A stretch of 64,000 bases of DNA from Bacillota bacterium (GCA_023413135.1 JAEZQK010000105.1:3878-67877), one strand, 5' to 3'; positions 33,827 to 43,135 are shown, counted from the stretch's first letter. Made by a program: numbers and translations. The notes: a model not told the origin generated them from the letters alone.

Positions 33827-35434
33827 ATGGTAGATGTGCTGATCAAAGGCGGTTTTGTGATAGACGGAACTGGCGCTCCCGGCTTTTATGGCGACGTGGC
33901 TGTAAAGGATGGGAAGATCGTCGCGGTAGCGCCAAAACTCCATATGGAAGCGGCAAAAACGGTGGATGCCGCGGGGAAAGCCGTGATCCCCGGCCTCATC
34001 GACCCCCATGTGCACGAGGAGTACGTATGCCTCCTTAACGGGGCCATGGAGCTGTTCTTGCGCCAGGGAGTGACCACGTGCCTAAGCGGCAACTGCGGCC
34101 ACTCCCTGTTCAACGCCCCCACGGAAAAAGCTGTCGACTATTACTGGCTAAACGGCCTGTTCAGCGATATGCAGCGGAAAAAGTACAAAAAGCTTTTTCC
34201 CGCCTGGGAGGACTTCGACGGCTATGCCGGGTACTGGGAGGAAAAAGGCTGCAACATGAACATGGCCGTCCTCCAGGGTCACGGCACTATCCGCTGGCTT
34301 GTGATGGGTGGGGCCATCGACCGCAAGCCCACCCCCGAAGAAAAGGTTCAAATAGACGATATCCTCCGCAAGAACATGGAGCAGGGGGCCTGGGGCGTTT
34401 CCTTTGGCCTTTCTTATGTTCCCAGCCGCTACGCGGATACGGACGAGTTGTGTGATGTGGTGGATGTGGTCAGGGAATACGACGGCGTGGCTGCGGCGCA
34501 TTTGCGGCACCACATCGGCATGCTGGATTGCACCAAGGAATTTATCGAAGTGGGCCGGCGCACCGGGGCACGCATCCAGATCTCCCACCTAAAATCCGTC
34601 AACCCGGAATGCTTCGACGCCGTGAAAGAAGCCGGCGAAAAAGGCATGCGCATTACCGTGGATACCATCCCCACTTCCACGGGCCACCTTACCCGCAAGG
34701 ACAGGATGCTGCAATTCATCGTGGCCGTTTCCGACACGCTCTTTGACAAAGGGATCGCAGGCGTGAAGGCGGCGCTTCACACGTCCGAGGGCCGGAAGAC
34801 GGTTTTGAAGGATGCCTACATGTTCCCGGCGGACAGGAATCTTACCTATATCGTCTGCTCGGAAGACCCGGCGCTGGAGAACCGGTCCATTGCCGATATC
34901 GCCAGGGAATGGGGGAAGGACCCGGACGAGGTGCTCCTGGACCTACTCGGCGATGACAAGGAGTACACCTTCTACCTGGGCGGTGCTTCCCGGCCTGATT
35001 TTCCCAGTGTGCCCCACGTAAAAAGCATCATGGACAACCCTTACGTTTGCGTGGGCTCCGATGAACTGATGGGCGACCCGGAGGATATGGGCGGCTGGTA
35101 CGAGCTGCAGCGCCGGGGAGCCATGCCTATCTTCTGGCAGATGTACTTACAGGCTGGCATTCCCTTAGAGGAAATCGTTCGCCGTAATACCGGCATGATT
35201 GCCGATCACCTGGGCTTTTTGGGCCGGGGCAAGCTGCAGGTCGGCAACTGGGCGGATATCGCGGTCATCGATGTGGACCATTTCCGCTACCCACGGCCTT
35301 CGGAGATTGACTACCGCAACCCCAACACCATGGCCACCGGAGTGGACACGGTGCTGGTGAACGGCGTTGTGACGCTTTATAGTGGCAAACTTTTGAAGCC
35401 GTTTGCGGGCAAGCTTTTGCGCCACGGAAGGTAA
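33827..35434 (+). CDS. N-acyl-D-amino-acid deacylase-like amidohydrolase (paralog 1 of 3)
   Basis: A 535-residue amidohydrolase-superfamily enzyme of the D-aminoacylase group. Seen in order are IPGLIDPHVHEE (H-x-H metal ligands, near residue 62), SGNCGH (the bridging Cys of D-aminoacylases), AAHLRHH and IQISHLKS (two more metal His), and VGSDELMGDP (catalytic Asp). Known members remove the acyl group from N-acyl-D-amino acids, or act on D-configured peptides. It is cytosolic. The ATG at 33827 has AAAAGGAGG 10 bases upstream. It is adjacent to a second deacylase gene 18 bases downstream, and a third lies at 38506. Confidence 0.83.
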   Translation: MVDVLIKGGFVIDGTGAPGFYGDVAVKDGKIVAVAPKLHMEAAKTVDAAGKAVIPGLIDPHVHEEYVCLLNGAMELFLRQGVTTCLSGNCGHSLFNAPTEKAVDYYWLNGLFSDMQRKKYKKLFPAWEDFDGYAGYWEEKGCNMNMAVLQGHGTIRWLVMGGAIDRKPTPEEKVQIDDILRKNMEQGAWGVSFGLSYVPSRYADTDELCDVVDVVREYDGVAAAHLRHHIGMLDCTKEFIEVGRRTGARIQISHLKSVNPECFDAVKEAGEKGMRITVDTIPTSTGHLTRKDRMLQFIVAVSDTLFDKGIAGVKAALHTSEGRKTVLKDAYMFPADRNLTYIVCSEDPALENRSIADIAREWGKDPDEVLLDLLGDDKEYTFYLGGASRPDFPSVPHVKSIMDNPYVCVGSDELMGDPEDMGGWYELQRRGAMPIFWQMYLQAGIPLEEIVRRNTGMIADHLGFLGRGKLQVGNWADIAVIDVDHFRYPRPSEIDYRNPNTMATGVDTVLVNGVVTLYSGKLLKPFAGKLLRHGR

Positions 35435-35452
35435 GGGGAAGGAGGAAGAACC

Positions 35453-37057
35453 ATGGATATTATCATTCGCGGCGGCCTCATTATCGACGGCACGGGCGCG
35501 CCGGGCTTTATAGGGGATGTCCTTGTTTCCGGCGACCGCATCCAGGCGGTGGGGAAGGATCTGCCTATCGATGGCGCCCGGGTGGTGGATGCCACGGGCA
35601 AGATCGTCATCCCCGGGCTGATCGATCCCCACGTCCACGAGGAATGGATCTGCCTGATTGATGGGGCTTATGAGCTGTTCATGAACCAGGGCGTCACCAC
35701 GGTGGTAAACGGCAACTGCGGCCACTCCATCGCCCCCGGTCCCACGGACAACGTGATCGAATACTACTACGGTAATGGCCTCATGAGCGGGCGGCAGCGG
35801 GAAGTATACAAAAAGTCCTTCCCCGGGTGGGAGGACTTTGACGGCTATGCCAAGGCCGTTACCGCAATGGGTACCAACCTGAACCTGTGCACATTGATGG
35901 GCCACGGAACCCTTCGCTGGACGGTGATGGGCGGCGCTTTTGACCGCCCACCCACGAAAGAGGAAGAAGAAAAAATCACCGCGATCCTCGAAAAGAATCT
36001 GGAGCAGGGGGCCTTCGGCCTCTCCTTTGGCCTGGATTATGTGCCGGGGCGCTACGCCCAAACGGACGAGCTTGCTACCTTTGCCAAGGTGGTGAAAAAG
36101 CATAACGGTGTGGCTGCCGCCCACCTGCGCCATGTGCTGGGCGTAAAGGAAGCTACCGAAGAATTTCTGGAAGTAGGCAGGCGCTCCAATGTGAAACTGC
36201 AGGTCAGCCACCTTCGGGCCAACTGCCCTGCGGCCTATGACGCGGCCCTTGCCTATGCCAAAGAGGGTGGCCGGGTATTAATCGATACCATCCCCGCCAC
36301 CACCGCCCACTGCCAAAGCAAGCACAGGGCGCTGCTTTTCATGATGTCCACCTGTGACGAGCTGTTCGACCAAGGCCTCGAAGGAATCAAAAAAGCCATC
36401 CGCACCCCGGAAGGCCGGGCGCTGCTCCGCAAAGACCCGTATTTTGTGGACCGGGATCAAGCCAAGAACACCCTTTGGATGACGGGCGACCCCCAAATGG
36501 ATGGCCGCAGCGTTAAAGATCTAGCGGCTCAGCACGGACAGGACCCCAAGGAATACCTGCTGGACCTGCTGGCCGGAGACAAAGATTTCATCCTCTGGTG
36601 CGGCGGTGCCGGGCGCCGTGATTTCTCCATGGATTCGCATATAGAAAGCATCGCGAACAATCCGTATGTCTGCGCCGGGTCGGATGAGATTCTGGGCGAT
36701 CCGGAGATGCCCTACGATTGGTACGAGCTTCTTCGCCGTGGCGCCTTGCCCAATTTCATACAGGGCAATCTGAAAAAAGGTATGCCCCTTCATGAGGTCA
36801 TCCGCCGGAATACCTCCATGGTGGCCGACCACTTCGATATCAAGGACCGGGGCCGGCTGGCCGCCGGGCAGTTCGCAGACATCGCCGTGATTGATCTGGA
36901 AAAATACCGCTTCCCCTCCGAGGAGGAAATCACGCCCTTAAAGCCCCTTGCCATGGCCACCGGCGTTTCTTTCCTGCTGGTCAATGGCATACCCACCGTG
37001 GAAAACAACCAAGTGCAAAAAACCTTTCCCGGCCGCGTGCTGCGGCATGAAGGATAG
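35453..37057 (+). CDS. N-acyl-D-amino-acid deacylase-like amidohydrolase (paralog 2 of 3)
   Basis: A 534-residue homologue of the 33827 product with the same site order: IPGLIDPHVHEEWI, NGNCGHSI, AAHLRHVLG, LQVSHLRANC and AGSDEILGDP. The acidic and aromatic residues lining the predicted pocket differ between the two, for example after the HVHEE motif, so different acyl or side-chain preferences are plausible. AAGGGGAAGGAGG lies upstream of the ATG. A copy of the dispersed hairpin repeat, in reverse orientation, follows the stop. Confidence 0.83.
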   Translation: MDIIIRGGLIIDGTGAPGFIGDVLVSGDRIQAVGKDLPIDGARVVDATGKIVIPGLIDPHVHEEWICLIDGAYELFMNQGVTTVVNGNCGHSIAPGPTDNVIEYYYGNGLMSGRQREVYKKSFPGWEDFDGYAKAVTAMGTNLNLCTLMGHGTLRWTVMGGAFDRPPTKEEEEKITAILEKNLEQGAFGLSFGLDYVPGRYAQTDELATFAKVVKKHNGVAAAHLRHVLGVKEATEEFLEVGRRSNVKLQVSHLRANCPAAYDAALAYAKEGGRVLIDTIPATTAHCQSKHRALLFMMSTCDELFDQGLEGIKKAIRTPEGRALLRKDPYFVDRDQAKNTLWMTGDPQMDGRSVKDLAAQHGQDPKEYLLDLLAGDKDFILWCGGAGRRDFSMDSHIESIANNPYVCAGSDEILGDPEMPYDWYELLRRGALPNFIQGNLKKGMPLHEVIRRNTSMVADHFDIKDRGRLAAGQFADIAVIDLEKYRFPSEEEITPLKPLAMATGVSFLLVNGIPTVENNQVQKTFPGRVLRHEG

Positions 37058-37064
37058 AGTGCGC

Positions 37065-37126
37065 AATAGCGGGGAGGGAGCCATTTGAAAAATCCCTCTC
37101 CCCGCACCCCACCCGCAAAACTTTTA
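37065..37126 (-). repeat. Dispersed hairpin repeat (copy 2, inverted)
   Basis: Read on the minus strand, this aligns with 3943-4010 and 62562-62625. AAAAGTTTT is followed by a G-rich run, then GCGGGGAGAGGGA paired to TCCCTCCCCGC around an A/T-rich loop. On the plus strand it has no T-run and so should not stop transcription of the operon it interrupts. Confidence 0.65.
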
Positions 37127-37149
37127 TTTTTTGCATAGGAGGGTAAACC

Positions 37150-37902
37150 ATGAAAATCGTCTACATCGTCCCCGGCCTGATGCCTGACGCCGAATGCCGG
37201 CGCCGGGAAGCCATGCTTCGCAGTTGGGCGGCGCCCGGCACCCAGGTGGATGTGGCCTGCGTGACGGAAGGCCCTAACTCCATTGAATCCTTGTACGAGG
37301 AATTCCTGGCCGTTCCCGCCACCGCCCGCCTGGCGGTGAAAAAGGAGCAGGAAGGCTACGACGCCGCCATCATCGGCTGCGCCGGCGACCCCGGCGTGGA
37401 TGCCATCCGGGAGCTCACCTCCCGCATGCCGGTCATCGGGCCGGGGGCCGCCTCCTTCCTGGCGGCAGCCATGCTGGGCCACCGCTTCGGTGTGCTGACG
37501 CCGGAGGGGGACATGTGGCAGTCCAGCCTTGAACTGGCCTTCAAGGTCGGCGTCAAGGACAAGCTGGCCGCGGCGGTCTCCATCCGCACTCCCGTATTGG
37601 AAATGATGGCGGACAAGCAAGTGACCATGGAGCGCATTTTACAGGCCTGCAAGACGGCCATTACCGAAAAAGCCGTGGACACGATGGTGATCGGCTGCAT
37701 GACCATGGCCTTCCTGGACGTGGCCAAGGAAATCGAGGCCGCCATCGGCATTCCCGTGGTGAATCCGGCCAATGTGAGCCTGAAATTCGCCGAGGCCATG
37801 GTATCCTGCGGCCTCATGCATTCCAAAGCCGCCTACCCCCTGCCCCCCAAACTGCAATCGGGCAAGGTGAAGGACTTTTCGGAACTTTTTGTATCGCGGT
37901 AA
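37150..37902 (+). CDS. Asp/Glu/hydantoin racemase superfamily protein
   Basis: A 250-residue protein with the two-domain fold of cofactor-independent racemases. The paired catalytic cysteines are in AIIGCAGDPGVDAIRE (about residue 77) and MVIGCMTMAF (about residue 182). The IIGPGAASFLAAAMLG-like segment (MPVIGPGAASFL) between them is also typical of hydantoin and Asp/Glu racemases. It would interconvert D and L forms of an amino acid or related 2-amino compound, and so could bring D-amino acids released by the neighbouring deacylases into L-amino-acid catabolism. GGAGGG lies upstream. The next gene begins 12 bases after its stop. Confidence 0.78.
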   Translation: MKIVYIVPGLMPDAECRRREAMLRSWAAPGTQVDVACVTEGPNSIESLYEEFLAVPATARLAVKKEQEGYDAAIIGCAGDPGVDAIRELTSRMPVIGPGAASFLAAAMLGHRFGVLTPEGDMWQSSLELAFKVGVKDKLAAAVSIRTPVLEMMADKQVTMERILQACKTAITEKAVDTMVIGCMTMAFLDVAKEIEAAIGIPVVNPANVSLKFAEAMVSCGLMHSKAAYPLPPKLQSGKVKDFSELFVSR

Positions 37903-37914
37903 GGAGGCAGAACC

Positions 37915-38475
37915 ATGGATTTTGAACAGGCAGTCTTTTCCCGCCGCAGCATCCGTGCCTTCACGGACCAGGATGTAACAAAGGAACAGGTGGACAAGCT
38001 GATCGCTTACGGCCATTGCGCCCCCTCCGGCGGAAACCTGAAGGAGTGGCGCTTTATTGTGGTACGCAGTGGGGAAGGAAAGCAAAAGCTCACCGAAGCC
38101 ACCTATTCCGGCAACAAGGAAACCAACGCTCCGCAGCAATGGCTCAAAACAGCCCCGGTGATCATTGCCGTCGTGGCGGACCATAGGCCCGTGATGAAGC
38201 GGTACGGGCGCAAGGCGCTGGATGATCTATTGTATCTTGATTGTGCCTCCGCCGTTGAAAACATGCTGTTGGGCGCGGTGCACCTGGGGCTAGCAAGCTG
38301 CTTTATTTCCGGTTTCCGGGAGCATGAAATGGCCGAGGCCCTGAACCTTCCCGAACATATGCAGCCAATCGCCCTCCTGCCGGTGGGCTATGCGGCGGGG
38401 CCCGGCGTTCTGCGCCCCACCGTCCCTCCAGAAGAAGTTACGTATTATGAAACCTATTTGGGAGAACAGCCGTAA
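37915..38475 (+). CDS. Nitroreductase-family FMN-dependent oxidoreductase
   Basis: A 186-residue protein of the nitroreductase fold. The FMN-phosphate site is FSRRSIRAFTDQDV near residue 10. HCAPSGGNLKEWRFIVV, near residue 42, and ALLPVGYAAGP, near 152, are the other family blocks. Members work as dimers and use NAD(P)H to reduce nitro groups, quinones, enones or flavins. Why it lies between a racemase and a deacylase is unclear; oxidation or reduction of an unusual amino-acid side chain is possible. AAGGAGG precedes the ATG, 12 bases after the racemase stop. Confidence 0.83.
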   Translation: MDFEQAVFSRRSIRAFTDQDVTKEQVDKLIAYGHCAPSGGNLKEWRFIVVRSGEGKQKLTEATYSGNKETNAPQQWLKTAPVIIAVVADHRPVMKRYGRKALDDLLYLDCASAVENMLLGAVHLGLASCFISGFREHEMAEALNLPEHMQPIALLPVGYAAGPGVLRPTVPPEEVTYYETYLGEQP

Positions 38476-38505
38476 GCGGCGCTTTCTCTCATGACGAGGC
38501 AAAGC

Positions 38506-40113
38506 ATGTACAATATATTGATCCGCAATGGGTTCATACTGGATGGCACGGGCAATCCCGGCTTTTACGGGGATATCGCCGTCAACGATGGAAAAATCGT
38601 GGCCGTGGCCTCCCACCTTCAGGGCGAAGCGGAGCTTGTGATCGACGCCGCGGGGAAAACCGTCTGCCCCGGCTTTATTGATCCCCATGTGCACGAGGAG
38701 CTGCCTGCCTTGCAGGGGGAAACCTTTGAGTGCTTTTTGCGCCAGGGGGTGACCACCACGGTGAACGGCAACTGCGGCCATTCGCTGACGCCCCTTTCTT
38801 CCGGCAGGATTTATGAGTATATGAAGCTGAACGGCCTCATATCCAAAGAGGCGGCAGACCGCTTCCAAAAGGAGAATCCCGTCTGGCAGGGCTTATCCGG
38901 CTACGCGGGTGTGATGAAAAAGCGGGGCGTGAACATCAATATGGCCTTTTTGCTGGGCCATGGCACCATCCGCTGGTGCGTGATGGGCGGCTCCGAAGAC
39001 AGGAGGCCCACTCCGGAGGAAGAAAAGGCTATGCACGGTGCCATTAAAAAAGGCATGGAGGAAGGAGCCGTGGGCCTTTCCACCGGCCTTGCGTATATTC
39101 CAGGCCGGTATGCTGATGCGCAGGAGCTGATTGACTGCGCAAGGATCGTGGGGGAGATGGACGGCGTATATGCCTCCCACCTGCGGGTACAATTGGGCCA
39201 TGTGGAGGCCATCCGGGAAGCGATTGCAATCGGCAAGGCCTCCGGCGCAAGGGTACAGGTGTCCCACTATCCTCCCAATGCGGTGGAGGGCTTCCAAGAA
39301 GCCGTGCGCGCAAGGGATGAGGGCGTAGAGATCGCCATCGATACCATACCCAAAAGCAGCGGGCATCTAAAGCGCAAGGACCGGCTGATCCAGTTTATCC
39401 TTTCCGCCTCCAACGTTTTGTTTGGCAAGGGGCTGAACGGCTTTTATGAGGCGCTGAAAACGGAGGAAGGCCGGCAGGAGATTCTGCGCAGCACCCGCTT
39501 TAAGGATCAGTTGATCGTGGTGAACACCGGCGACCCTTTTACAGAGAACAAGAGCCTCAAAGAGATTGCAAAAGAACGGGGCGCATCTGCGGATGAACTG
39601 CTTTTGGAATATTTAGAGCACGGCCCCGAACACCTCACCTTCTGGCAGGGAGGCATGAACCGGGGGGATTTCCCGGGCGGCGCGTACCCGGAGGAGGTGG
39701 CCAAATGCCCCATCGTTTCCGCCGGATCCGACCGGATTTTCGGGGAGCTTTTTGATCCTGCCGCCTGGTATGAGTTGTTCCGCCGGGGCGCATTCCCCAT
39801 TTTCTTTGACAATATGAAAAAAAGCGGCATCCGGCTGGAGGAGACAGTAAGAAGGGTCACCTCTCTGCCGGCGCAGCAGTTCCGCTTTACCGACCGGGGC
39901 ATGATCGCCTGCGGCAAGACTGCCGACATCGTCATCCTGGATATGGATGCTTTCTCCTACCCTGGCGAAGCGGAAGCGGACTACCTGAATCCCGGACAGA
40001 TGGCTTCCGGCGTAGATACGGTATTGGTGAACGGGGAGGCGGCGCTTTTGCACGGCGTGATGCAAGACAAAAGGGCCGGGAAGCTGATTTCCATGTACGG
40101 GAGAACGCTGTAA
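38506..40113 (+). CDS. N-acyl-D-amino-acid deacylase-like amidohydrolase (paralog 3 of 3)
   Basis: A 535-residue homologue of the two enzymes at 33827 and 35453. Sites in order: CPGFIDPHVHEELP, NGNCGHSLTP, SHLRVQLG, VQVSHYPPN and AGSDRIFGEL. One His-containing loop reads ASHLRVQ rather than AAHLRH(H/V), bringing it closer to textbook D-aminoacylases. I chose the ATG at 38506, which gives the same length as paralog 1 and has ACGAGG 7 bases upstream; an ATG at 38491 is in frame. The M19 paralog 3 gene follows after 24 bases, repeating the dipeptidase/deacylase pairing seen earlier in the operon. Confidence 0.83.
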   Translation: MYNILIRNGFILDGTGNPGFYGDIAVNDGKIVAVASHLQGEAELVIDAAGKTVCPGFIDPHVHEELPALQGETFECFLRQGVTTTVNGNCGHSLTPLSSGRIYEYMKLNGLISKEAADRFQKENPVWQGLSGYAGVMKKRGVNINMAFLLGHGTIRWCVMGGSEDRRPTPEEEKAMHGAIKKGMEEGAVGLSTGLAYIPGRYADAQELIDCARIVGEMDGVYASHLRVQLGHVEAIREAIAIGKASGARVQVSHYPPNAVEGFQEAVRARDEGVEIAIDTIPKSSGHLKRKDRLIQFILSASNVLFGKGLNGFYEALKTEEGRQEILRSTRFKDQLIVVNTGDPFTENKSLKEIAKERGASADELLLEYLEHGPEHLTFWQGGMNRGDFPGGAYPEEVAKCPIVSAGSDRIFGELFDPAAWYELFRRGAFPIFFDNMKKSGIRLEETVRRVTSLPAQQFRFTDRGMIACGKTADIVILDMDAFSYPGEAEADYLNPGQMASGVDTVLVNGEAALLHGVMQDKRAGKLISMYGRTL

Positions 40114-40137
40114 CATATACGAAAGGGGTCTTTCTCT

Positions 40138-41337
40138 ATGGGTTGGCAAAAGCAATACGACGGCTACAGGGCCTATCAATACATTGACAAAAGCGAGTAC
40201 AAGCAGTTTGACCTGGTGGAGGAAAGCGGCTGGTGCGAGCCGTATCTGATCCCGCTCAATGAAGAAGAGGAATTAAGGTGTCTGCGCCTGATGGAGGAAT
40301 CGGTGATCATCTCCCTCCACGAGCACCCCTGTCTTTTCCCCAAGGATATGACGCTGTCCATCGACTACAAGCACGAAGGCCGCCAGCCCATGGCGTATGA
40401 GCCCCTGTCCCGCTCCTGCCTGGACGCGGTGTTTGACAACATGATGGACGGTACCTGCGTCATCACCTCCAAGGCGGGCTGGAAGTGGACCGACATCATC
40501 CATGATATCGGCATGCGCCTGTGCGACTTGAAGCACCAAAGCTTTGTCATCCGCGGCGAATCCGTTGCAGACATCCTCCGCGCCCACCGGGAAGGAAAGC
40601 TGGCCTGTGTCCTGTGCCTGGAAGGGCCGGGGCCGATCGAAAATGAGCTGGACCGTATCGACGTGCTCTACGGCCTGGGAGTCAGGCAGATGGGCATCGC
40701 CTACAGCCAGGCCAGCCTCCTTGGCAGCGGCATCAAGGAGCGCGGGGATGGGGGACTCACCGACCTGGGCCGCCAGGCCGTGAAGCGCATGAACGATGTG
40801 GGGATGGCCATCGACTGCTCCCACGCCGGGGACCTGACTACCCTGGAAACCATTTCGGAGAGCAAAAAACCGGTGCTCTTAACCCATGTGGGGGCGCGCA
40901 CCCTGTGGGACAGCAACCGCCTGAAAGGCGACGAGGCCTTAAGAAGGCTGGCAGACAAGGGCGGCATCATCGGCATCGAAGCCGCGCCCCACACCACCAT
41001 CACCTTTGGCAACCGCACCCATTCCATTGATTCCATCATGGAGCATTTTGAGTATGTGAAGGACATGGTGGGCATCGACGCCGTTTCCTTTGGTCCCGAT
41101 ACGCTGTACGGCGATCATGTGGGGCTCCATCACGCCTTTTCGGGGCTCCTATCCATCAAAAGCGTGCAAAGCAAGGCGGAGTTTCCCCATGTGCCCTATG
41201 TGAAGGGCATGGAAAACCCCACCGAAGCCTCGCTGAACATCGTGCGCTGGCTGGTGAAAAAGAATTATTCCGACACGGATATCCAAAAGGTGATCGGCGG
41301 CAATACATTGCGGGCCCTGAAGGAAATCTGGGCATAA
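40138..41337 (+). CDS. M19 membrane-dipeptidase-like metallohydrolase (paralog 3 of 3)
   Basis: A 399-residue homologue of the enzymes at 29512 and 32525 and the most divergent of the three, especially in the first 60 residues (EESGWCEPYLIPLNEEEELR). The metal sites are HEHPCLF with H-x-H, LCLEGPGPIENELDRID, IDCSHAGDLTT, LTHVGART and FGPDTLYGDHVG. In the acidic loop after the metal-binding Glu, YSQASLLGSG replaces YSESNxLGxG of the other two, probably altering substrate choice. AAAGGGG lies upstream of the ATG. It is followed after 21 bases by the M28-like gene. Confidence 0.82.
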   Translation: MGWQKQYDGYRAYQYIDKSEYKQFDLVEESGWCEPYLIPLNEEEELRCLRLMEESVIISLHEHPCLFPKDMTLSIDYKHEGRQPMAYEPLSRSCLDAVFDNMMDGTCVITSKAGWKWTDIIHDIGMRLCDLKHQSFVIRGESVADILRAHREGKLACVLCLEGPGPIENELDRIDVLYGLGVRQMGIAYSQASLLGSGIKERGDGGLTDLGRQAVKRMNDVGMAIDCSHAGDLTTLETISESKKPVLLTHVGARTLWDSNRLKGDEALRRLADKGGIIGIEAAPHTTITFGNRTHSIDSIMEHFEYVKDMVGIDAVSFGPDTLYGDHVGLHHAFSGLLSIKSVQSKAEFPHVPYVKGMENPTEASLNIVRWLVKKNYSDTDIQKVIGGNTLRALKEIWA

Positions 41338-41358
41338 GCGAAAAGGACGTGATATGAA

Positions 41359-43083
41359 GTGGCGGCGTACTTTGATTTGACCGAACAAAGGATATTGGAT
41401 TCCATCAGCCCTCAAAACATGGATGAGGTGCTCCGCAGGTTTGACACCATCGACCGCCTCTCCGGCAGCCCCGGGGAGCTGGAAGCCATCCGGTTCATCA
41501 CCGATAAACTCACTTCTTACGGCATTTCCTTTGAAGAGCATGTGTTTTCTTCCTATTTGAGCAATCCCGTATCCGCAAGCCTTTTCGTGCTGGGGGAAAA
41601 CCCCGTATCCGTTCCCGCCAAGACGAGGGCCTTTTCCGCCAACTGTCCGGACGGGGTGGAGGGGGAGCTGGTCTACGCCCCGGCAAAGGGAGGCATACAA
41701 TTCGACACGGCGGTGATCCCCTGGACCCGCGAGCAGGTGGAGGGGAAAATCATCGTCAGCGAGGGCGGTGGACCCCAGCACATGGACCGGGCCGCGGAGC
41801 TGGGGGCCTTGGGTCTCATCCACGTGTGGCCATCGGGGGAAGATGTGATCCATGAAATGACGGCCTCCCCCGTTTGGGGCGTGCCCACACCGGAAACCGC
41901 AAGGCTGTTGCCTGCCATACCCGAAATTTCGGTAAAGAAATCCGATGGGGAAAAGCTGATCGAAATGGCGAAGAATGGGCATATCCGGGTGAAAATGACC
42001 GCCGTTCTGGAAGCCGGCGTAAAAACACTGCACCTTCCCGTAGCCACCGTTGCCGGCAAATCAGACGATTATGTCCTGCTGGCCGGGCACATCGATTCCT
42101 GGTACGTGGGTGTTACCGACAACGCCGTGGGCAATGCCCTTTGCCTGGAATTGGCCCGGGTATTCAAGGAGCATCAAAACGAGCTGAACCGTTCTATTAA
42201 AATAGCCTGGTGGCCGGGGCACTCCAACGGCCGCTACGCCGGGTCCACCTGGTACTGCGACAACGCGTACGAAGACCTGCGCAAGCATTGCGTGGCCTAT
42301 ATCAACGCCGACTCCCCCGGAAGCAAGTTTGGCGTGATCCCCCTGGTGCGCAGCACCCTGATCGAGAAGGACGGCTATTTCCAGCAAGCTGTCAGGGATG
42401 TATCCGGAACCGAGCCCCAATGGGATTTTCCCATCCGGGCGGGGGACAACTCCATGTGGGGGGCCTTTATCCCCTTCCACCTGATGCTAAGGGACAAGCC
42501 GGACAAGGACCACAACCAGGCCCATGTGGGCGGCTCCGGCGGCGGCTGGTGGTGGCACTCCGAGGATGATACCTATGACAAGGCGGATTTGGAACTGCTC
42601 ACAAGGGACGCAAGGATCTTTGCCGCTTTTGCTTACCGCATTATGGCCCCTCAAGTGCTTCCCGTGGATTTTGAAGCTTTGGCCGCCCGCATGGAAGGGA
42701 TTTTGAAGGGTTACGCCGAAAAAGGGAATCCAGCATTTGACATGGGAAAAGCCTTGCAAAAGGTGGCGGCGTTCAGGGATTTGGCCAGGTCCGCCGCCGC
42801 CCGTAAGCCATGTAATCCGGCAGCGCTGAATTGTTTGTACAAAAACGCCGGCGGGCGGCTCATGGCCCTTATGTACACCACCGTCAGCCCCTATGAGCAG
42901 GACGTGGCCTATGATTTGAAGCCCTTCCATGGCTTTTACCGGGTATCCGGTTTGACGCCCGGCAATACGCCGGCGGACATGCTGCTGTTTCACGAAACGG
43001 CCTTCCGCAGGCAGTACAACCGCTTCCTGACCGAAATGGACGAGGTCATCGGCCAGATGGAAGCTTATCTTAAGACGGTATAA
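41359..43083 (+). CDS. M28-like metallopeptidase with altered active-site motif
   Basis: A 574-residue protein with the M28 aminopeptidase fold and a probable PA-type insert at about residues 90-190. Conserved metal ligands are present: LLAGHIDSW (His), GVTDNAVGN (bridging Asp), INADSPGS (Asp) and WWHSEDDTYDKAD (His). Where M28 enzymes carry the catalytic Glu-Glu pair (consensus AWWGAEELGLIGS), this protein reads AWWPGHSNGRYAGS, so both Glu are missing. It may use a different base, be a non-peptidase hydrolase, or be inactive. The start is GTG at 41359 with AAAAGGA 10 bases upstream; the nearby ATG is out of frame. There is no signal peptide. Confidence 0.72.
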   Translation: MAAYFDLTEQRILDSISPQNMDEVLRRFDTIDRLSGSPGELEAIRFITDKLTSYGISFEEHVFSSYLSNPVSASLFVLGENPVSVPAKTRAFSANCPDGVEGELVYAPAKGGIQFDTAVIPWTREQVEGKIIVSEGGGPQHMDRAAELGALGLIHVWPSGEDVIHEMTASPVWGVPTPETARLLPAIPEISVKKSDGEKLIEMAKNGHIRVKMTAVLEAGVKTLHLPVATVAGKSDDYVLLAGHIDSWYVGVTDNAVGNALCLELARVFKEHQNELNRSIKIAWWPGHSNGRYAGSTWYCDNAYEDLRKHCVAYINADSPGSKFGVIPLVRSTLIEKDGYFQQAVRDVSGTEPQWDFPIRAGDNSMWGAFIPFHLMLRDKPDKDHNQAHVGGSGGGWWWHSEDDTYDKADLELLTRDARIFAAFAYRIMAPQVLPVDFEALAARMEGILKGYAEKGNPAFDMGKALQKVAAFRDLARSAAARKPCNPAALNCLYKNAGGRLMALMYTTVSPYEQDVAYDLKPFHGFYRVSGLTPGNTPADMLLFHETAFRRQYNRFLTEMDEVIGQMEAYLKTV

Positions 43084-43096
43084 CCAGAAAAGTACG

Positions 43097-43115
43097 GGGC
43101 AAGAACGCCTTGCCC
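43097..43115 (+). other. Intercistronic hairpin
   Basis: GGGCAAG (43097-43103) pairs with CTTGCCC (43109-43115) around a 5-base loop in the 52-base gap between the two hydrolase genes. There is no T-run. Confidence 0.45.
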
Positions 43116-43135
43116 GGGAAAGCAGTGAGCCCTAT

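Noticed and set aside
37065..37126. Hairpin in the deacylase-racemase gap as an operon terminator
   Set aside because: There is no T-run on the plus strand, and the copy is inverted relative to the terminator-like family members, so readthrough is expected.
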